64,000 bases of DNA from Streptomyces sp. NBC_01231 (GTDB lineage Bacteria > Actinomycetota > Actinomycetes > Streptomycetales > Streptomycetaceae), in the NCBI GenBank assembly GCA_035999765.1, contig CP108521.1:7874001-7938000 (forward strand). The letters run 5' to 3'. Position numbers and translations under genes: made by a program. Within the stretch, counting starts at the first letter, position 1, and every line of letters starts with the position of its first letter. This document shows, in pieces, positions 7,947-16,874 of this stretch. The notes under the pieces were generated by a model. It saw only the letters and a program-made list of their open reading frames with translations. It was not told where the DNA came from and did not search any database.

Positions 7947-8855
7947 ATGCCCGCGAACGGCCCGTACGAGATCCTGGACGACCACTTCAGCGCCGGACGC
8001 TGGGCGAACGGCGACAGCAGGCTGGAGGTGCTGTACGACGGCTGCCGTTGGGCCGAGGGGCCGGTGTACCTTCCCGCCTGGCGCCAGTTGGTCTGGAGCG
8101 ACATCCCGAACGACCGCATCCTGCGCTGGGACGAGGCCACCGGCACCGTCGGCGTCTTCCGCACCCCGGCCGGCCACAGCAACGGCAACACCGTCGACCG
8201 GCAGGGCCGCCTGGTCACCTGCGAGCAGGGCAACCGCCGCGTGACCCGCACCGAGCCCGACGGGACCGTGACCCTCCTCGCCGACCGGTACGCCGGCAAG
8301 CGGCTCAACAGCCCGAACGACTCCGTCGTACGCTCCGACGGCACGATCTGGTTCTCCGACCCGGACTTCGGCATCATCAGCGACTACGAGGGCCATCGCG
8401 CCGAGTCCGAGATCGGCGCGTGCAACGTGTACCGGATCGACCCCGCGACGGGCGAGGTGCACCTCGCAGCCGACGGCTTCGAGGGACCCAACGGCGTCAT
8501 CCTGTCGCCCGACGAGAAGAAGCTGTACGTCTCCGACTCGCGGAGCGCCCGGATCGACGTGTTCGACATCCGCGAGGACGACACGCTCGCCGACCGGAAG
8601 GTCTTCGCCGAAGCACGCGGCGACGTCCACTTCGACAACATCCGCCTCGACGACGAGGGCCGCCTGTGGGCCGCCGCCCTGGACGACGGCGTCCACTGCT
8701 ATGCCCCCGACGGAACCCTCATCGGCCGCCTGCGCGTGCCCGAGCGCGTCTCCAACATCACCTTCGGCGGCCCGAGGAACAACCGCCTGTTCATCACCGC
8801 CACCACCTCCCTGTACTCGCTGGTGATGTCGGCGACGGGGGCGCCGCGGCTCTAG
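7947..8855 (+). CDS. SMP-30/gluconolactonase-family protein
   Basis: A 302-residue six-bladed beta-propeller hydrolase, started at ATG 7947 behind GAGAGGA. Hallmarks are WAEGPVYLPAWRQLVWSDIP, RLNSPNDSVVRSDGTIWFSDPDFG (the Asn and Asp that bind the divalent metal), FEGPNGVILSPDEKKLYVSDS and FDNIRLDDEGRLWAAALDDG. Family members hydrolyse sugar lactones such as gluconolactone or related aldonolactones in the cytoplasm. It lies next to a LacI regulator and sugar genes, and a lactonase would fit oxidation of imported sugars, but they are convergent, so the link is only by neighbourhood. Confidence 0.85.
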   Translation: MPANGPYEILDDHFSAGRWANGDSRLEVLYDGCRWAEGPVYLPAWRQLVWSDIPNDRILRWDEATGTVGVFRTPAGHSNGNTVDRQGRLVTCEQGNRRVTRTEPDGTVTLLADRYAGKRLNSPNDSVVRSDGTIWFSDPDFGIISDYEGHRAESEIGACNVYRIDPATGEVHLAADGFEGPNGVILSPDEKKLYVSDSRSARIDVFDIREDDTLADRKVFAEARGDVHFDNIRLDDEGRLWAAALDDGVHCYAPDGTLIGRLRVPERVSNITFGGPRNNRLFITATTSLYSLVMSATGAPRL

Positions 8856-8882
8856 GCACGCCACGAGATGTGCGGGCGTGCC
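8855..8882 (+). terminator. Short hairpin after the SMP-30 gene
   Basis: GGCACGCC (8855-8862) and GGCGTGCC (8875-8882) form a perfect 8-base stem with a 12-base loop, starting at the stop codon. No U-tract follows, as usual in Streptomyces. Confidence 0.5.
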
Positions 8883-9024
8883 GCCACCGCGCCCCCTCAG
8901 CACCAGAGGCGCGCGGACGGAGCCGGAAGGCCGGGCACCAGAGCGCACCGCGGACCTCACCCACGGTCACGTCGCGTTCCAGGACACCGTTCGACGACGT
9001 CTTGGCAGTGACATGCGCGGGAGG

Positions 9025-10146
9025 CTACCGCCCGAGCGCCGCCCCGCCCACCCCGATTTCCTGCCGGCCACCCGCCGTACCGATCGAGGCTGTTCCGACC
9101 CCCGCCGCACCGACCCCCGCCGTGCTCGCCCGCTCCACCAACCGCGTCGACAGTTCCGTACGGGTGCTTTCCGGGCGGTCGCCTTCCATCATCCGGACCA
9201 GCAGCCGTAGCGCCGTCGCCGCCATCTCCGACAGCGGCTGCCGGACCGTCGTGAGGGCCGGAGTGAGCCAGCCGGCCTCGGGGAGGTCGTCGAAGCCGAC
9301 GACGCTCATGTCCCGCGGAACCCGCAACCCCCGCTCGGACAAGGCCGCGTAGACGCCGAGCGCCATGCGGTCCGAGCAGACGAAGACGGCGGTGGGCGGC
9401 TCGGGCAGCTCGAGGAGTTCCAGCATGCGGCGGCGGGCGACGCTCTCGTCGAAGCCTGCGTGACGAACGTACTCGGGGCGGTGCCGGACCCCGGCGGACG
9501 CGAGCGCCGAGCGGTAGCCCGCGACCCGGGCGCTGCTGCACATCTTGCGCTGATGACCCGCGATCACGGCGATCCGCTCATGGCCCAGGGCCAGCAGATG
9601 CTCGGTCGCCGTCACCCCGCCCTGCCAGTTCGCCGCCCCGACCGACACCACGCCCGCCGGAGGTTCCAGCACCGGGTCGATCAGTACGTACGGAATGCTG
9701 TGCTGGTCGAGCCAGGCGTACTGCGACTCGGTGAGCTCGGCCAGGTTGAACAGCACGCCGGAGGAGCCGCGGGCGATGAGCTTGTCGAGCCAGCCGCGCT
9801 CGGGGCGGCTGGCCCGGGTCCGCGTCAGGCCCGCCGACACGACCACCTCCAGCCCCGCGTCGTGGGCCGCGGCCTCCACGCCGTGCAACACCGCCCCCGA
9901 CCAGGAACTGTCCAGCGAGTGCACGACCAGATCGACCAGCCCCGACGACTTCGCCGCGTCGAACCTGGGTCTGCGCACGTAGCCGAGCCGGTCCAAAGCC
10001 TCCGTGACCCGGCGACGGGTCTCAGGAGCCACGTCCTCGCGGCCGTTGACCACCTTGGAGGCGGTCGGCACGGACACCCCGGCCTCGCGGGCCACGACCG
10101 CAAGGGTCGGCCCGGCCGCCACACTCGCACTCCCCGTACGGACCAT
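9025..10146 (-). CDS. LacI-family transcriptional regulator (sugar repressor)
   Basis: A 373-residue LacI protein. Helix-turn-helix: LAVVAREAGVSVPTASKVVN, then GREDVAPETRRRVTEALDRLGY as hinge. The periplasmic-binding-like domain follows with WLDQHSIPYVLIDP, YRSALASAGV and VGFDDLPEAGWLTPALTTVRQPL. It lies downstream of the GH43/ABC importer block, in the same direction after a 178-base gap that has its own palindromes. A matching site sits over the start of the importer operon promoter, so it probably represses itself and that operon; the inducer is presumably the imported sugar. Confidence 0.9.
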   Translation of the reverse strand: MVRTGSASVAAGPTLAVVAREAGVSVPTASKVVNGREDVAPETRRRVTEALDRLGYVRRPRFDAAKSSGLVDLVVHSLDSSWSGAVLHGVEAAAHDAGLEVVVSAGLTRTRASRPERGWLDKLIARGSSGVLFNLAELTESQYAWLDQHSIPYVLIDPVLEPPAGVVSVGAANWQGGVTATEHLLALGHERIAVIAGHQRKMCSSARVAGYRSALASAGVRHRPEYVRHAGFDESVARRRMLELLELPEPPTAVFVCSDRMALGVYAALSERGLRVPRDMSVVGFDDLPEAGWLTPALTTVRQPLSEMAATALRLLVRMMEGDRPESTRTELSTRLVERASTAGVGAAGVGTASIGTAGGRQEIGVGGAALGR

Positions 10147-10180
10147 CGGGAACCACCTCTCCGGCCCGCCCGAGGGCCAT

Positions 10181-10190
10181 GAAAAGTTTC
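10181..10190. promoter_or_regulatory. GAAA-AG-TTTC inverted repeat upstream of LacI
   Basis: GAAAAGTTTC lies 35-44 bases upstream of the LacI start. GAAA-N-TTTC type repeats are known operators of xylan-related LacI repressors in Streptomyces, but assignment here is tentative. Confidence 0.35.
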
Positions 10191-10205
10191 GACCAGAGCG
10201 GAAAC

Positions 10206-10219
10206 AGTAAGCGCTTCCT
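10206..10219. promoter_or_regulatory. AAGCGCTT-type LacI operator
   Basis: AGTAAGCGCTTCCT has a perfect 8-base core (AAGCGCTT, 10209-10216) and one mismatched pair in 14. It is 60-73 bases upstream of the LacI start. The same core recurs at 41534-41541, and a 10-of-12 match at 15346-15357. Confidence 0.6.
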
Positions 10220-10282
10220 ACCCTAGGTTCACCGCGCGAAGTCGGGAAGGGGCCGGACTTCGCAGGTCTTCACGGCCCAGAA

Positions 10283-10292
10283 CTTTCGAAAC
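10283..10292. promoter_or_regulatory. CTTTCGAAAC palindrome
   Basis: TTTCGAAA core (10284-10291) between the GH43 stop and the LacI gene; the same 8-base core occurs at 18278-18285. Possibly a second operator. Confidence 0.35.
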
Positions 10293-10324
10293 CTCGAACG
10301 GCCGAGGGTTGGTACGGCGGGCCA

Positions 10325-12052
10325 CTACCGGCAGGTGAGCCGAAACCCGGTGAAGTCGGCCGAGAACGCCGCGTCGACGAGGTCCACGGCATGGATGCCG
10401 GCCATCGAGCCGGTGAAGCGCAGCTTGGACCCGTAGTCGTCGGAGAGCGTGGTGAAGTCCAGCGGCGGCCCCACCGATGTCCGCAGGCCGCCCCGGAGGT
10501 ACCAGAACCGCGCCTCCGCAGCGTCGACCGTCACCCCGAGGGTCAGCGGCCCCGCCGGGTCGACGTCGACCACGGCCATCTGCCGGGTCCCGAACTCCTC
10601 CCGCGCGACCAGACTGAGGACCGTACGGCCCTCCCCGCGCCACTGCTGCCCCCGCTGCCCCTCACTCTCGGGCTCCGCCCAGGTCAGGTCGAGGGCGAGA
10701 TAGGCCTCGGTGTTGTACCAGAGCACCAGCCCGGCGGCCTGCGTGAAGGTGCGTGGACTCGCCTCGACGGTGACCTCCGCCTCGGCCCAATGTTCCGTGA
10801 CGCGCTGGGCGAGCAGGCTGTGCGCCCAGCGCGACTCGGGTCCGTGCCGGCCGCGCAGCCGGATCCAGCCGGGCCGGGTCGTGGCGTCCGCCCAGGAGGG
10901 GTCGGGCGCGGTGCGCGGTGAGCTCCAGGGCCAGCCCAATGGGTCGGTGTGGTCCGGTAGTTGGGGCCGAGGCTGAGGGGCGGCCGAATTCGTCGGTGCC
11001 TCGCCTTCCTCGCGTACGTCGCGTGCCTCGCTTACGTCGGCATCCGCATCGACATCGACCTCGACCTCGACATCGACCTCGACCTCGACCTCGACATCGA
11101 CATCGACCGCCGGATGCCACCCCTCGTGCCGCATCCGGGGCCAGCCCTCCGCGTCCCAGGTCACCGCCTGGATCGCCGTCTCGCGTCCGAGCGGGCAGCG
11201 CGGACCGTCGGGCGTGCCGACCGGGCGGGCCGTGAGATGGCTCAACACCCAGTCACCGCCCGGCGTTCGCACCAGCTCACCGTGGCCCGCCTTCTGCAGC
11301 GGCAGCGACGGGTCGTCCCGGGATGTCAGCAGAGGACGGTCGTCGAGCTCGTACGGGCCGGTGACCTCACGAGCCCGTGCCACCCGTACCCCGTGCTCGA
11401 ACCCGGTGCCGCCTTCCGCCAGGACCAGGTGGTACCAGCCCTCGCGCCGGACCAACTTCGGCCCCTCGATGAGCCGTTCGTGCTGGAGGAGAAGGTGTGT
11501 GCCGCCGGTCGGGCTCAACGTGTCCCGGTCCAGCTCGGTCAGGACGATCCCGGCGAAGCGCCTGCCGCCCGGGCGGTGGTCGTTCTGGAGGTTCAGCAGC
11601 CACAGCCTGCCCCCCTCGTGGAAGAGCGCGGGGTCGAAGCCGTGGCTCGCCACCCGGCGCGGCGCGGTCCAGTCGCCGTCCGGCCCCGAGGGGGGCGCCC
11701 CCGTGCCGGCGAAGCCGAGAGCGGGGGACGTACACACATACGTGTCCGCGTCGAAGTACGGCGTGCCGACCGAGCGGACGATCGAGTACGTCACCCAGAA
11801 GCGCTCCCCGTCCCAGCTCAGCGACGGCGCCCAGATGCCGCCCGAGTCGGGGACCCCGGCCAGTGAGCCGCCGGGGGCAGCCCCTCGCACATGCCCCGCG
11901 TACTCCCAGTGCGCCAGGTCCCGGGAGCGGTGGATCGGGATCGTGGGGAACCACTCGAAGGAACTCGTCGCCACGTAGTACCACTCGCCCACCCGCACCA
12001 TGGACGGGTCCGGGGCGAAGCCGCGGATGACGGGATTGCTCAGACGGGTCAC
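10325..12052 (-). CDS. GH43-family glycosidase with C-terminal beta-sandwich and acidic repeat linker
   Basis: The 575-residue protein starts at GTG 12052, behind GGGGG. It opens with the GH43 signature NPVIRGFAPDPSM (catalytic Asp15) and SSFEWFPTIPIHRSRDLAHW, then SHGFDPALF (transition-state Asp) and RLIEGPKL (acid Glu). The C-terminal part (AGLVLWYNTEAYLALDL to FTGFRLTC) is the sandwich domain of beta-xylosidase/arabinofuranosidase-type members. No signal peptide is seen, so it likely acts on imported oligosaccharides. Between the domains is a run of alternating Val and Asp/Glu encoded by hexanucleotide repeats. It is the last gene of the importer operon. Confidence 0.88.
   Translation of the reverse strand: MTRLSNPVIRGFAPDPSMVRVGEWYYVATSSFEWFPTIPIHRSRDLAHWEYAGHVRGAAPGGSLAGVPDSGGIWAPSLSWDGERFWVTYSIVRSVGTPYFDADTYVCTSPALGFAGTGAPPSGPDGDWTAPRRVASHGFDPALFHEGGRLWLLNLQNDHRPGGRRFAGIVLTELDRDTLSPTGGTHLLLQHERLIEGPKLVRREGWYHLVLAEGGTGFEHGVRVARAREVTGPYELDDRPLLTSRDDPSLPLQKAGHGELVRTPGGDWVLSHLTARPVGTPDGPRCPLGRETAIQAVTWDAEGWPRMRHEGWHPAVDVDVEVEVEVDVEVEVDVDADADVSEARDVREEGEAPTNSAAPQPRPQLPDHTDPLGWPWSSPRTAPDPSWADATTRPGWIRLRGRHGPESRWAHSLLAQRVTEHWAEAEVTVEASPRTFTQAAGLVLWYNTEAYLALDLTWAEPESEGQRGQQWRGEGRTVLSLVAREEFGTRQMAVVDVDPAGPLTLGVTVDAAEARFWYLRGGLRTSVGPPLDFTTLSDDYGSKLRFTGSMAGIHAVDLVDAAFSADFTGFRLTCR
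11051..11104. repeat. Hexanucleotide tandem repeat inside the GH43 gene
   Basis: Nine consecutive GAC(A/C)TC hexamers on the plus strand, read on the coding strand as alternating Val and Asp/Glu codons. Partly degenerate units extend it on both sides. It encodes the interdomain linker and is likely length-variable. Confidence 0.85.
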
Positions 12053-12074
12053 GTCAAGGCCCCCTGGAACACGG

Positions 12075-12986
12075 TCACTTGAGGGCTCCCAGCGTCACGC
12101 CCGACCGCCAGTAGCGGCGCATCGCGACCATCATGATCGCCATCGGCACGATGGACAGCAGCGCGCCCGTCAGGACGAGACTCGTCAGGTCGACACCGGA
12201 CTCCAGGCGTTTGCCGGACCAGTTGTACAAGCCCAGGTTCAGGGTCCAGTTCTCCTCGCCGCGCAGCACGGTCAACGGCAGGAAGAAGGCGTTCCAGGTG
12301 TTCACGAATGCGAGCAGGAAAACAGTCGCGCCGCCGGTCGTCATCATCCGCAGCACGATGCTGAAGAAGATCCGCAGCTCTCCGGCGCCGTCGATACGGG
12401 CCGCCTCGAGGAGCTCGAAGGGGATGGTGGCCTCCGTGTACACCTTCGCGAGGTACACACTGAACGGGTTGATCAGGCAGGGGATCAGCATCGCCCAGAC
12501 CGTGTCGACCAGGCCGATCTCCGAGAACAGCAGGTACAGCGGGAGCGTGAGCAGGGCGATCGGGATCAGGAACGAGCCCACCACGCACGCGAACACCAGG
12601 TTGCGACCGGGAAAGTCGAAGCGGGCCAGACCGTAGCCGGTGGCGAGGGCGAGCAGAGTGCCGCCCAGGGAACCGACCCCCGCGTACAGGAACGAGTTGG
12701 CCGTCCAGCGCAGGAAGATGCCGTTCTCGTAGGTGAACAGCTGATGCAGGTTGTCCCAGAGGTGCCAGCCGGAGAACCACAGCCCGTTCGACTGGTAGAG
12801 CCCCGTGCGGTCCTTGGTGGAGGCGACGACCAGCCACCACACCGGAAACAGGCTGTAGACGCTGGCCAGAATCAGCCCGACCAGGAGGAAGCGCTGCCCG
12901 CCGTGACCGCGCGCGGCGGGATCCGGGCCGGTCAGCCGCCGCACCGAACGCGGTTGCTGCTTGGTGCCGTTGTCGGTCATCAGCAT
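12075..12986 (-). CDS. Carbohydrate ABC transporter permease (MalG type)
   Basis: A 303-residue membrane protein with six hydrophobic segments and the cytoplasmic EAA loop (ELLEAARIDGAGELRIFFSIVL) that docks the ATPase. The N-terminal cytosolic tail (QPRSVRRL) and the long periplasmic loop after the first helix are typical of MalG-type subunits. Its ATG overlaps the stop of the preceding permease by one base (TGATG), so the two are translationally coupled. A second start two codons on is equally possible. It forms the inner-membrane channel with its partner. Confidence 0.9.
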   Translation of the reverse strand: MLMTDNGTKQQPRSVRRLTGPDPAARGHGGQRFLLVGLILASVYSLFPVWWLVVASTKDRTGLYQSNGLWFSGWHLWDNLHQLFTYENGIFLRWTANSFLYAGVGSLGGTLLALATGYGLARFDFPGRNLVFACVVGSFLIPIALLTLPLYLLFSEIGLVDTVWAMLIPCLINPFSVYLAKVYTEATIPFELLEAARIDGAGELRIFFSIVLRMMTTGGATVFLLAFVNTWNAFFLPLTVLRGEENWTLNLGLYNWSGKRLESGVDLTSLVLTGALLSIVPMAIMMVAMRRYWRSGVTLGALK

Positions 12987-13870
12987 CAGTCCACCTCCTT
13001 CGAGGTCAGCCGGTAGAACAGGAAGGAGGCGACGCCGAGGATCAGGGCGAGCAGCACCGACAGAGCGGCGGCGTAGTGGTAGTTGCCGGCGTTGAACGCC
13101 TGGTTGTAGATGATCATGATCGGGGTGAAGCTGTCGCTGACGGTCTGCGGGGTGACGTTGCGGAACAGCGCGGGCTCGTTGAAGATCTGCAGCATCTGGA
13201 TGACCGACAGCATCCCGGTCAGCACCAACGCGCCCCGCACATAAGGGATCTTGATGCTCAGCGCGATCCGCCGCTCGGAGGCACCGTCCAGACGCGCGGC
13301 CTCGAACAGCTCACGGGGCACGCCCTGGAGCGCCGCGTAGATGATCACCATGTTGTAGCCGATGCCGTGCCAGGTCAGCAGGTTGCCGATGGACGGCCAC
13401 ACCATCGAGGGCGCGAAGAAGTTCCAGTCGAACCCGAACACCTCGCCCAGCGGCGTCAGCGGACCGACGTCGGGGCTGTAGAGGTTGATCCACACGAGCG
13501 CGGCGACCACCCCGGGGATCATGTACGGCACCAGCAGCAGGATCCGGAACCGGCTCGCGAGCCGCGCGTGGACGGCGTCCAGGAACAGCGCCAAAACCAG
13601 ACTGACCAGCAGCATCACCGGGATCTGCACGACGGCGAACAGCACCACCCGCCCGACCGAACCCATGAACGCCGAGTCGGTGAGGCCCTGCTGGTAGTTG
13701 TCGAGGCCGGAGAACTCCTCCGTGGAACCGCCGAGACCGAGTCCGGACTGCTGCACCCTGAACAGCGACTGGTAGACGGCGTAGCCGATCGGAATCAGGT
13801 ACAGGAAGACGAAGCCGAGCTGGAAGGGCACCGTGAAGGCGGCGCCCTTCCAGCGCAGGGAGCGAATCAT
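12986..13870 (-). CDS. Carbohydrate ABC transporter permease (MalF type)
   Basis: A 294-residue permease, started at ATG 13870 just after the binding-protein gene (11-base gap). Helix 1 (FTVPFQLGFVFLYLIPIGYA) and the EAA loop (ELFEAARLDGASERRIALSI) are clear. It pairs with the downstream MalG-type subunit. No ATP-binding gene is in the operon, as is usual for Streptomyces CUT1 importers that share MsiK. Confidence 0.9.
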   Translation of the reverse strand: MIRSLRWKGAAFTVPFQLGFVFLYLIPIGYAVYQSLFRVQQSGLGLGGSTEEFSGLDNYQQGLTDSAFMGSVGRVVLFAVVQIPVMLLVSLVLALFLDAVHARLASRFRILLLVPYMIPGVVAALVWINLYSPDVGPLTPLGEVFGFDWNFFAPSMVWPSIGNLLTWHGIGYNMVIIYAALQGVPRELFEAARLDGASERRIALSIKIPYVRGALVLTGMLSVIQMLQIFNEPALFRNVTPQTVSDSFTPIMIIYNQAFNAGNYHYAAALSVLLALILGVASFLFYRLTSKEVD

Positions 13871-13881
13871 CGTGGGGTGCC

Positions 13882-15216
13882 TCAGCCCTTGACGTTGATG
13901 CCGCGGGACTTCAGGTCCTTGACCGTCCACTCCTGCATGTGCGCCAGGAGGTCGGTGACCTTCTCCTCCTTGTTGACGACCTTCGCCCAGCCGCTCTGCA
14001 TCTCGGTGAACATCGCGGTCCAGTCCGGGCCGTAGACCCAGTCGGTGGTCACCGTGCCCAGGCTGTCGGTGACGACCTTCTTGGCGGGCTCGTAGTTCTT
14101 GCCGAGCAGCTTCTCGGAGATCGCGTCACTCACATACGTGTCGCTGTCCTTCAGCGCCGGCATCACGCCGTTGCCGGTCTCCGGGCTCGCCATCGTCTTG
14201 ACCGCGCCGGTGTCGGTGGACATCCACAGCGCGGCCTCGGCGGCCTGCGCCTGGTGCGCGCAGCCCTTGGTCACCAGGGTCACGCTGCCGGTGAGGTTGG
14301 TGCCGGCCGGGGTCCTGGCCGCCTCGCCGGTGAACGCCGGCCAGGGGGCGAGGGCCCACTTGCCGAAGGACTTGGTGAAGTTCTGCACCATGCCGGCCAT
14401 CTGCCAGGTCGATATCTGCCGGGTCGCCGTGCCGCCGTTGTCGTAGTTGCGCTGCACGGCCGCGTAGTCCGCGAAGGACAGCTTGGAGTTGAGGTCGTTG
14501 TCGATGATGTCCTGGATCACCTTCGCGGCCTTCAGGGTGCCCTCGTCCTGGAAGTTCACCTTCCAGGAGTTGCCGTCGATCGCGTACCAGTGCGCCCCGG
14601 CCTGCATCGCGAGCACCTCCAGGGTGCTCGGGTCCTCACCCGCGAAGTTGGTGATCTTCACGCCGTGCTTCTTGAGCTCCTTGCCCGCGGCGACGAACTC
14701 GTCCCAGGTCGTCGGGGCCTTGATGCCGTACTTCTGGAAGACGTCGGTGCGGTAGATCGTGAAGTTCGGCGCGGAGCTGGTCGGCACGCCGTACGTCTTG
14801 CCCTGCACCTGCGCGCTCGCCCAGGAACCGGGGTTGAACTTGTCCTTGCTGGAGTCGACGTACTCGGTGATGTCGGCGAGCGCGCCCTGCGAGACCCAGC
14901 TCGTGACGTACTCGGCCGTGTTCTGCACCAGACAGGGAGCGTTGCCGGCCTTCACCGCGTTGGTCAGCTGCTTCTGCATGGTCAGCTGGTCGGTGACCTT
15001 CGTGTACTTCAGCCGGACGTCCTTGTGGGAGGCGTTGAACGCCTTGACGACGGCCTCCTGACCGTTGGCCCAGCCCCAGAAGGGGAGGGTGACCGGGCCG
15101 GAGGAGTCGGAGCCCCCCGAGTCCGATCCTCCGCCGCACGCGGAGAGCAGACCTGTCAGCGCGAGTCCCGCTACGGCGGTGCGGGCGAACCTTCTCCGGC
15201 GGCTGGTGAAGTTCAT
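13882..15216 (-). CDS. Sugar ABC transporter substrate-binding lipoprotein
   Basis: The 444-residue protein starts at ATG 15216 behind AAGGAA. It has a basic N-terminus (SRRRRFART), a hydrophobic stretch and a lipobox LLSAC with Cys27, so it is anchored outside the membrane. The mature part begins PVTLPFWGWANGQEAVVKAFNA, typical of CUT1 family 1 binding proteins, and keeps YGVPTSSAPNFTIYRTDVF and the C-terminal MQSGWAKVV. It is the first gene of the operon with two permeases and GH43, and should bind an oligosaccharide of xylan, arabinan or a related polymer. Confidence 0.9.
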   Translation of the reverse strand: MNFTSRRRRFARTAVAGLALTGLLSACGGGSDSGGSDSSGPVTLPFWGWANGQEAVVKAFNASHKDVRLKYTKVTDQLTMQKQLTNAVKAGNAPCLVQNTAEYVTSWVSQGALADITEYVDSSKDKFNPGSWASAQVQGKTYGVPTSSAPNFTIYRTDVFQKYGIKAPTTWDEFVAAGKELKKHGVKITNFAGEDPSTLEVLAMQAGAHWYAIDGNSWKVNFQDEGTLKAAKVIQDIIDNDLNSKLSFADYAAVQRNYDNGGTATRQISTWQMAGMVQNFTKSFGKWALAPWPAFTGEAARTPAGTNLTGSVTLVTKGCAHQAQAAEAALWMSTDTGAVKTMASPETGNGVMPALKDSDTYVSDAISEKLLGKNYEPAKKVVTDSLGTVTTDWVYGPDWTAMFTEMQSGWAKVVNKEEKVTDLLAHMQEWTVKDLKSRGINVKG

Positions 15217-15602
15217 CTGACCGTGTTCCTTCGGAAAGTAGGGCTCAGGGAGGGGGAGGGGGGTGACGGCTCGGGGTCGGCCGGGAACGGCGGCCGGAGA
15301 TCCATCGGCTCGCGGTTGCGGGGGTTCGGCCAAGCGGAAGCTGTAGTAAGCGGTTGCTGGGACGGTAGGCCGAGGGGCCTGCCCATAGCAAGAGGTGCGC
15401 GGCAACTTTGTTACGCCGGTCTGTCCGCCGGGTTAGCGGCGCACGCACGTCGGCAGTGATCGTGTCGGGGAAAAACTTCCCAGTTCAGAAGGGATGCACC
15501 AGAGTCGGCGATGTCGGGACGGGCGGCGCCGGGGGTCTCTCCGGTCGCCGTCAAAAACGTCGGGAAAACGGTTACGAAACGTTCTGCAAGGGTGTGACCG
15601 CG
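15217..15602 (-). promoter_or_regulatory. Promoter region of the first importer operon
   Basis: 386 bases without a credible gene. On the minus strand TTGCTA (15386-15391) and TACCGT (15362-15367), 18 bases apart, form a candidate promoter. The start point would fall near 15355, inside an AAGCGCTT-like site (15346-15357). Further upstream are GGGAA-AAAC-TTCCC (15468-15481) and an AACGGTT/AACGTT-containing stretch at 15555-15590, possible additional operators. Confidence 0.5.
15346..15357. promoter_or_regulatory. LacI operator over the importer operon start site
   Basis: GTAAGCGGTTGC matches 10 of 12 bases of the site upstream of the LacI gene at 10207-10218, and sits just downstream of the predicted -10 box, an ideal repression position. 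Confidence 0.5.
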
Positions 15603-16691
15603 TCACGCACGCGGGGCGGGCGGCCGCACGGAGTTCCGTACGACGACATGGGTGCCCAGCACCAGGTGGTCCCCGTCAATGCCCTTGCGGCGACCCCCGC
15701 GGCCCTCGCGCCGGTCGGCGACGGCACGCAGGGCGACCCGGCCCATCTCCTCGTACGGCACGTGCACGGTGGTGAGTTGCGGGGTCAGCTGGGAGGCCAG
15801 CGGAATGTCGTCGTAGCCCACGATCGAGACGTCCTCGGGCACCCGGAGGCCGGCCGCGCGCAGCGCCTGTGTCGCGCCCGCGGCGACCACGTCGGTGCCG
15901 GCCAGCACCGCGGTGAAGTCCAGGCCCTCGCGCAGGCTCTCCTCGACCGCCTGGTATCCGTGCTCGTCGTCGTAGGGGCCGTGCCGCACCATGCCCGGCT
16001 CGAAGGGCACGCCGTACGCCTCGAAGGCACGCCTGGCGCCCTTCAAACGGCCCTGGGCGGTGGTGAGTTCGGCATGGCCCGGCAGGACCAGGATCCTGCG
16101 GTGGCCGGCCGACAGGAGGTGGCTGGCCATCGCGTAGGCGCCGCCCTCGTTGTCGTAGTCGACCGTCGTCGCCGGCACGTCGCCCTCCAGGGGCGGCCGG
16201 CCGACCAGCACCAGGTGTGAGTCGGCCGCGTCCAGGGAGCGGGCGAAGCGGGCCATGCGCAGCTGGTACTCGTCGTAGTCGTAGGCGCCGCCGAGCAGGA
16301 CCACCGCGGCCACGCCCTGCTGGCGCATCAGATTCACCAGCGCCAGTTCCCGTTCGGGGTCGTCGCCGGTGGTGCCGACCAGGGAGAGCCAGCCGCGCAG
16401 GGTGGCGGCGCTCTCGACTCCCTTGGCGACGTGGGCGAAGGCGGCGCCGGTGATGTTGTTGATGAGGATGGCGACCGTCGGCGTACCGCCGCCGGCGAGG
16501 GAGCGGGCGTGCGCGTTGGTGACGTAGTCCAGGTCGCCGACCACCTTCATCACCCGGCGGCGCAGGTCCTCCGAGACGGGGTAGTTGCCGGACAGGACGC
16601 GCGACACGCTCGCGACCGAGACGCCCGCCTGTTCCGCGACATCGCGGATGGTGGCCCGTCCGGCGTCGCCCGACGCCTTGCGCTGACTCAC
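15603..16691 (-). CDS. LacI-family transcriptional regulator
   Basis: The 362-residue protein starts at GTG 16691, with AAGGAG 8 bases upstream. Helix-turn-helix ATIRDVAEQAGVSVASVSRV is followed by hinge LSGNYPVSEDLRRRVMKVV and a ligand domain with LGRPPLEG-like strand VLVGRPPLEG, HRRILVLPGH and VGYDDIPLASQLTPQLTTVHVPYEEMG. It closely resembles the third LacI gene at about 31-32 kb, including the ending LGTHVVVR, so the two are paralogues and may share operators. It is upstream of, and co-directional with, the importer operon but 386 bases away. Confidence 0.9.
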   Translation of the reverse strand: MSQRKASGDAGRATIRDVAEQAGVSVASVSRVLSGNYPVSEDLRRRVMKVVGDLDYVTNAHARSLAGGGTPTVAILINNITGAAFAHVAKGVESAATLRGWLSLVGTTGDDPERELALVNLMRQQGVAAVVLLGGAYDYDEYQLRMARFARSLDAADSHLVLVGRPPLEGDVPATTVDYDNEGGAYAMASHLLSAGHRRILVLPGHAELTTAQGRLKGARRAFEAYGVPFEPGMVRHGPYDDEHGYQAVEESLREGLDFTAVLAGTDVVAAGATQALRAAGLRVPEDVSIVGYDDIPLASQLTPQLTTVHVPYEEMGRVALRAVADRREGRGGRRKGIDGDHLVLGTHVVVRNSVRPPAPRA

Positions 16692-16874
16692 CGTTGCGGC
16701 TCCTTCACCGTTGCGACCGACTCGCCCGAGGGCCGGGAGGACCGGCAGGACGGGGCGCACCTCATGGACCCTGCCTCAGTCCGTGGAGCGTCTGCTGTTC
16801 CACGCCGGTGGTGAAACCGTATCCCATTGTTTCCGGTTGTTTCCTCCGGGTGCCCGGGCAGGTCCGCACCGCCC

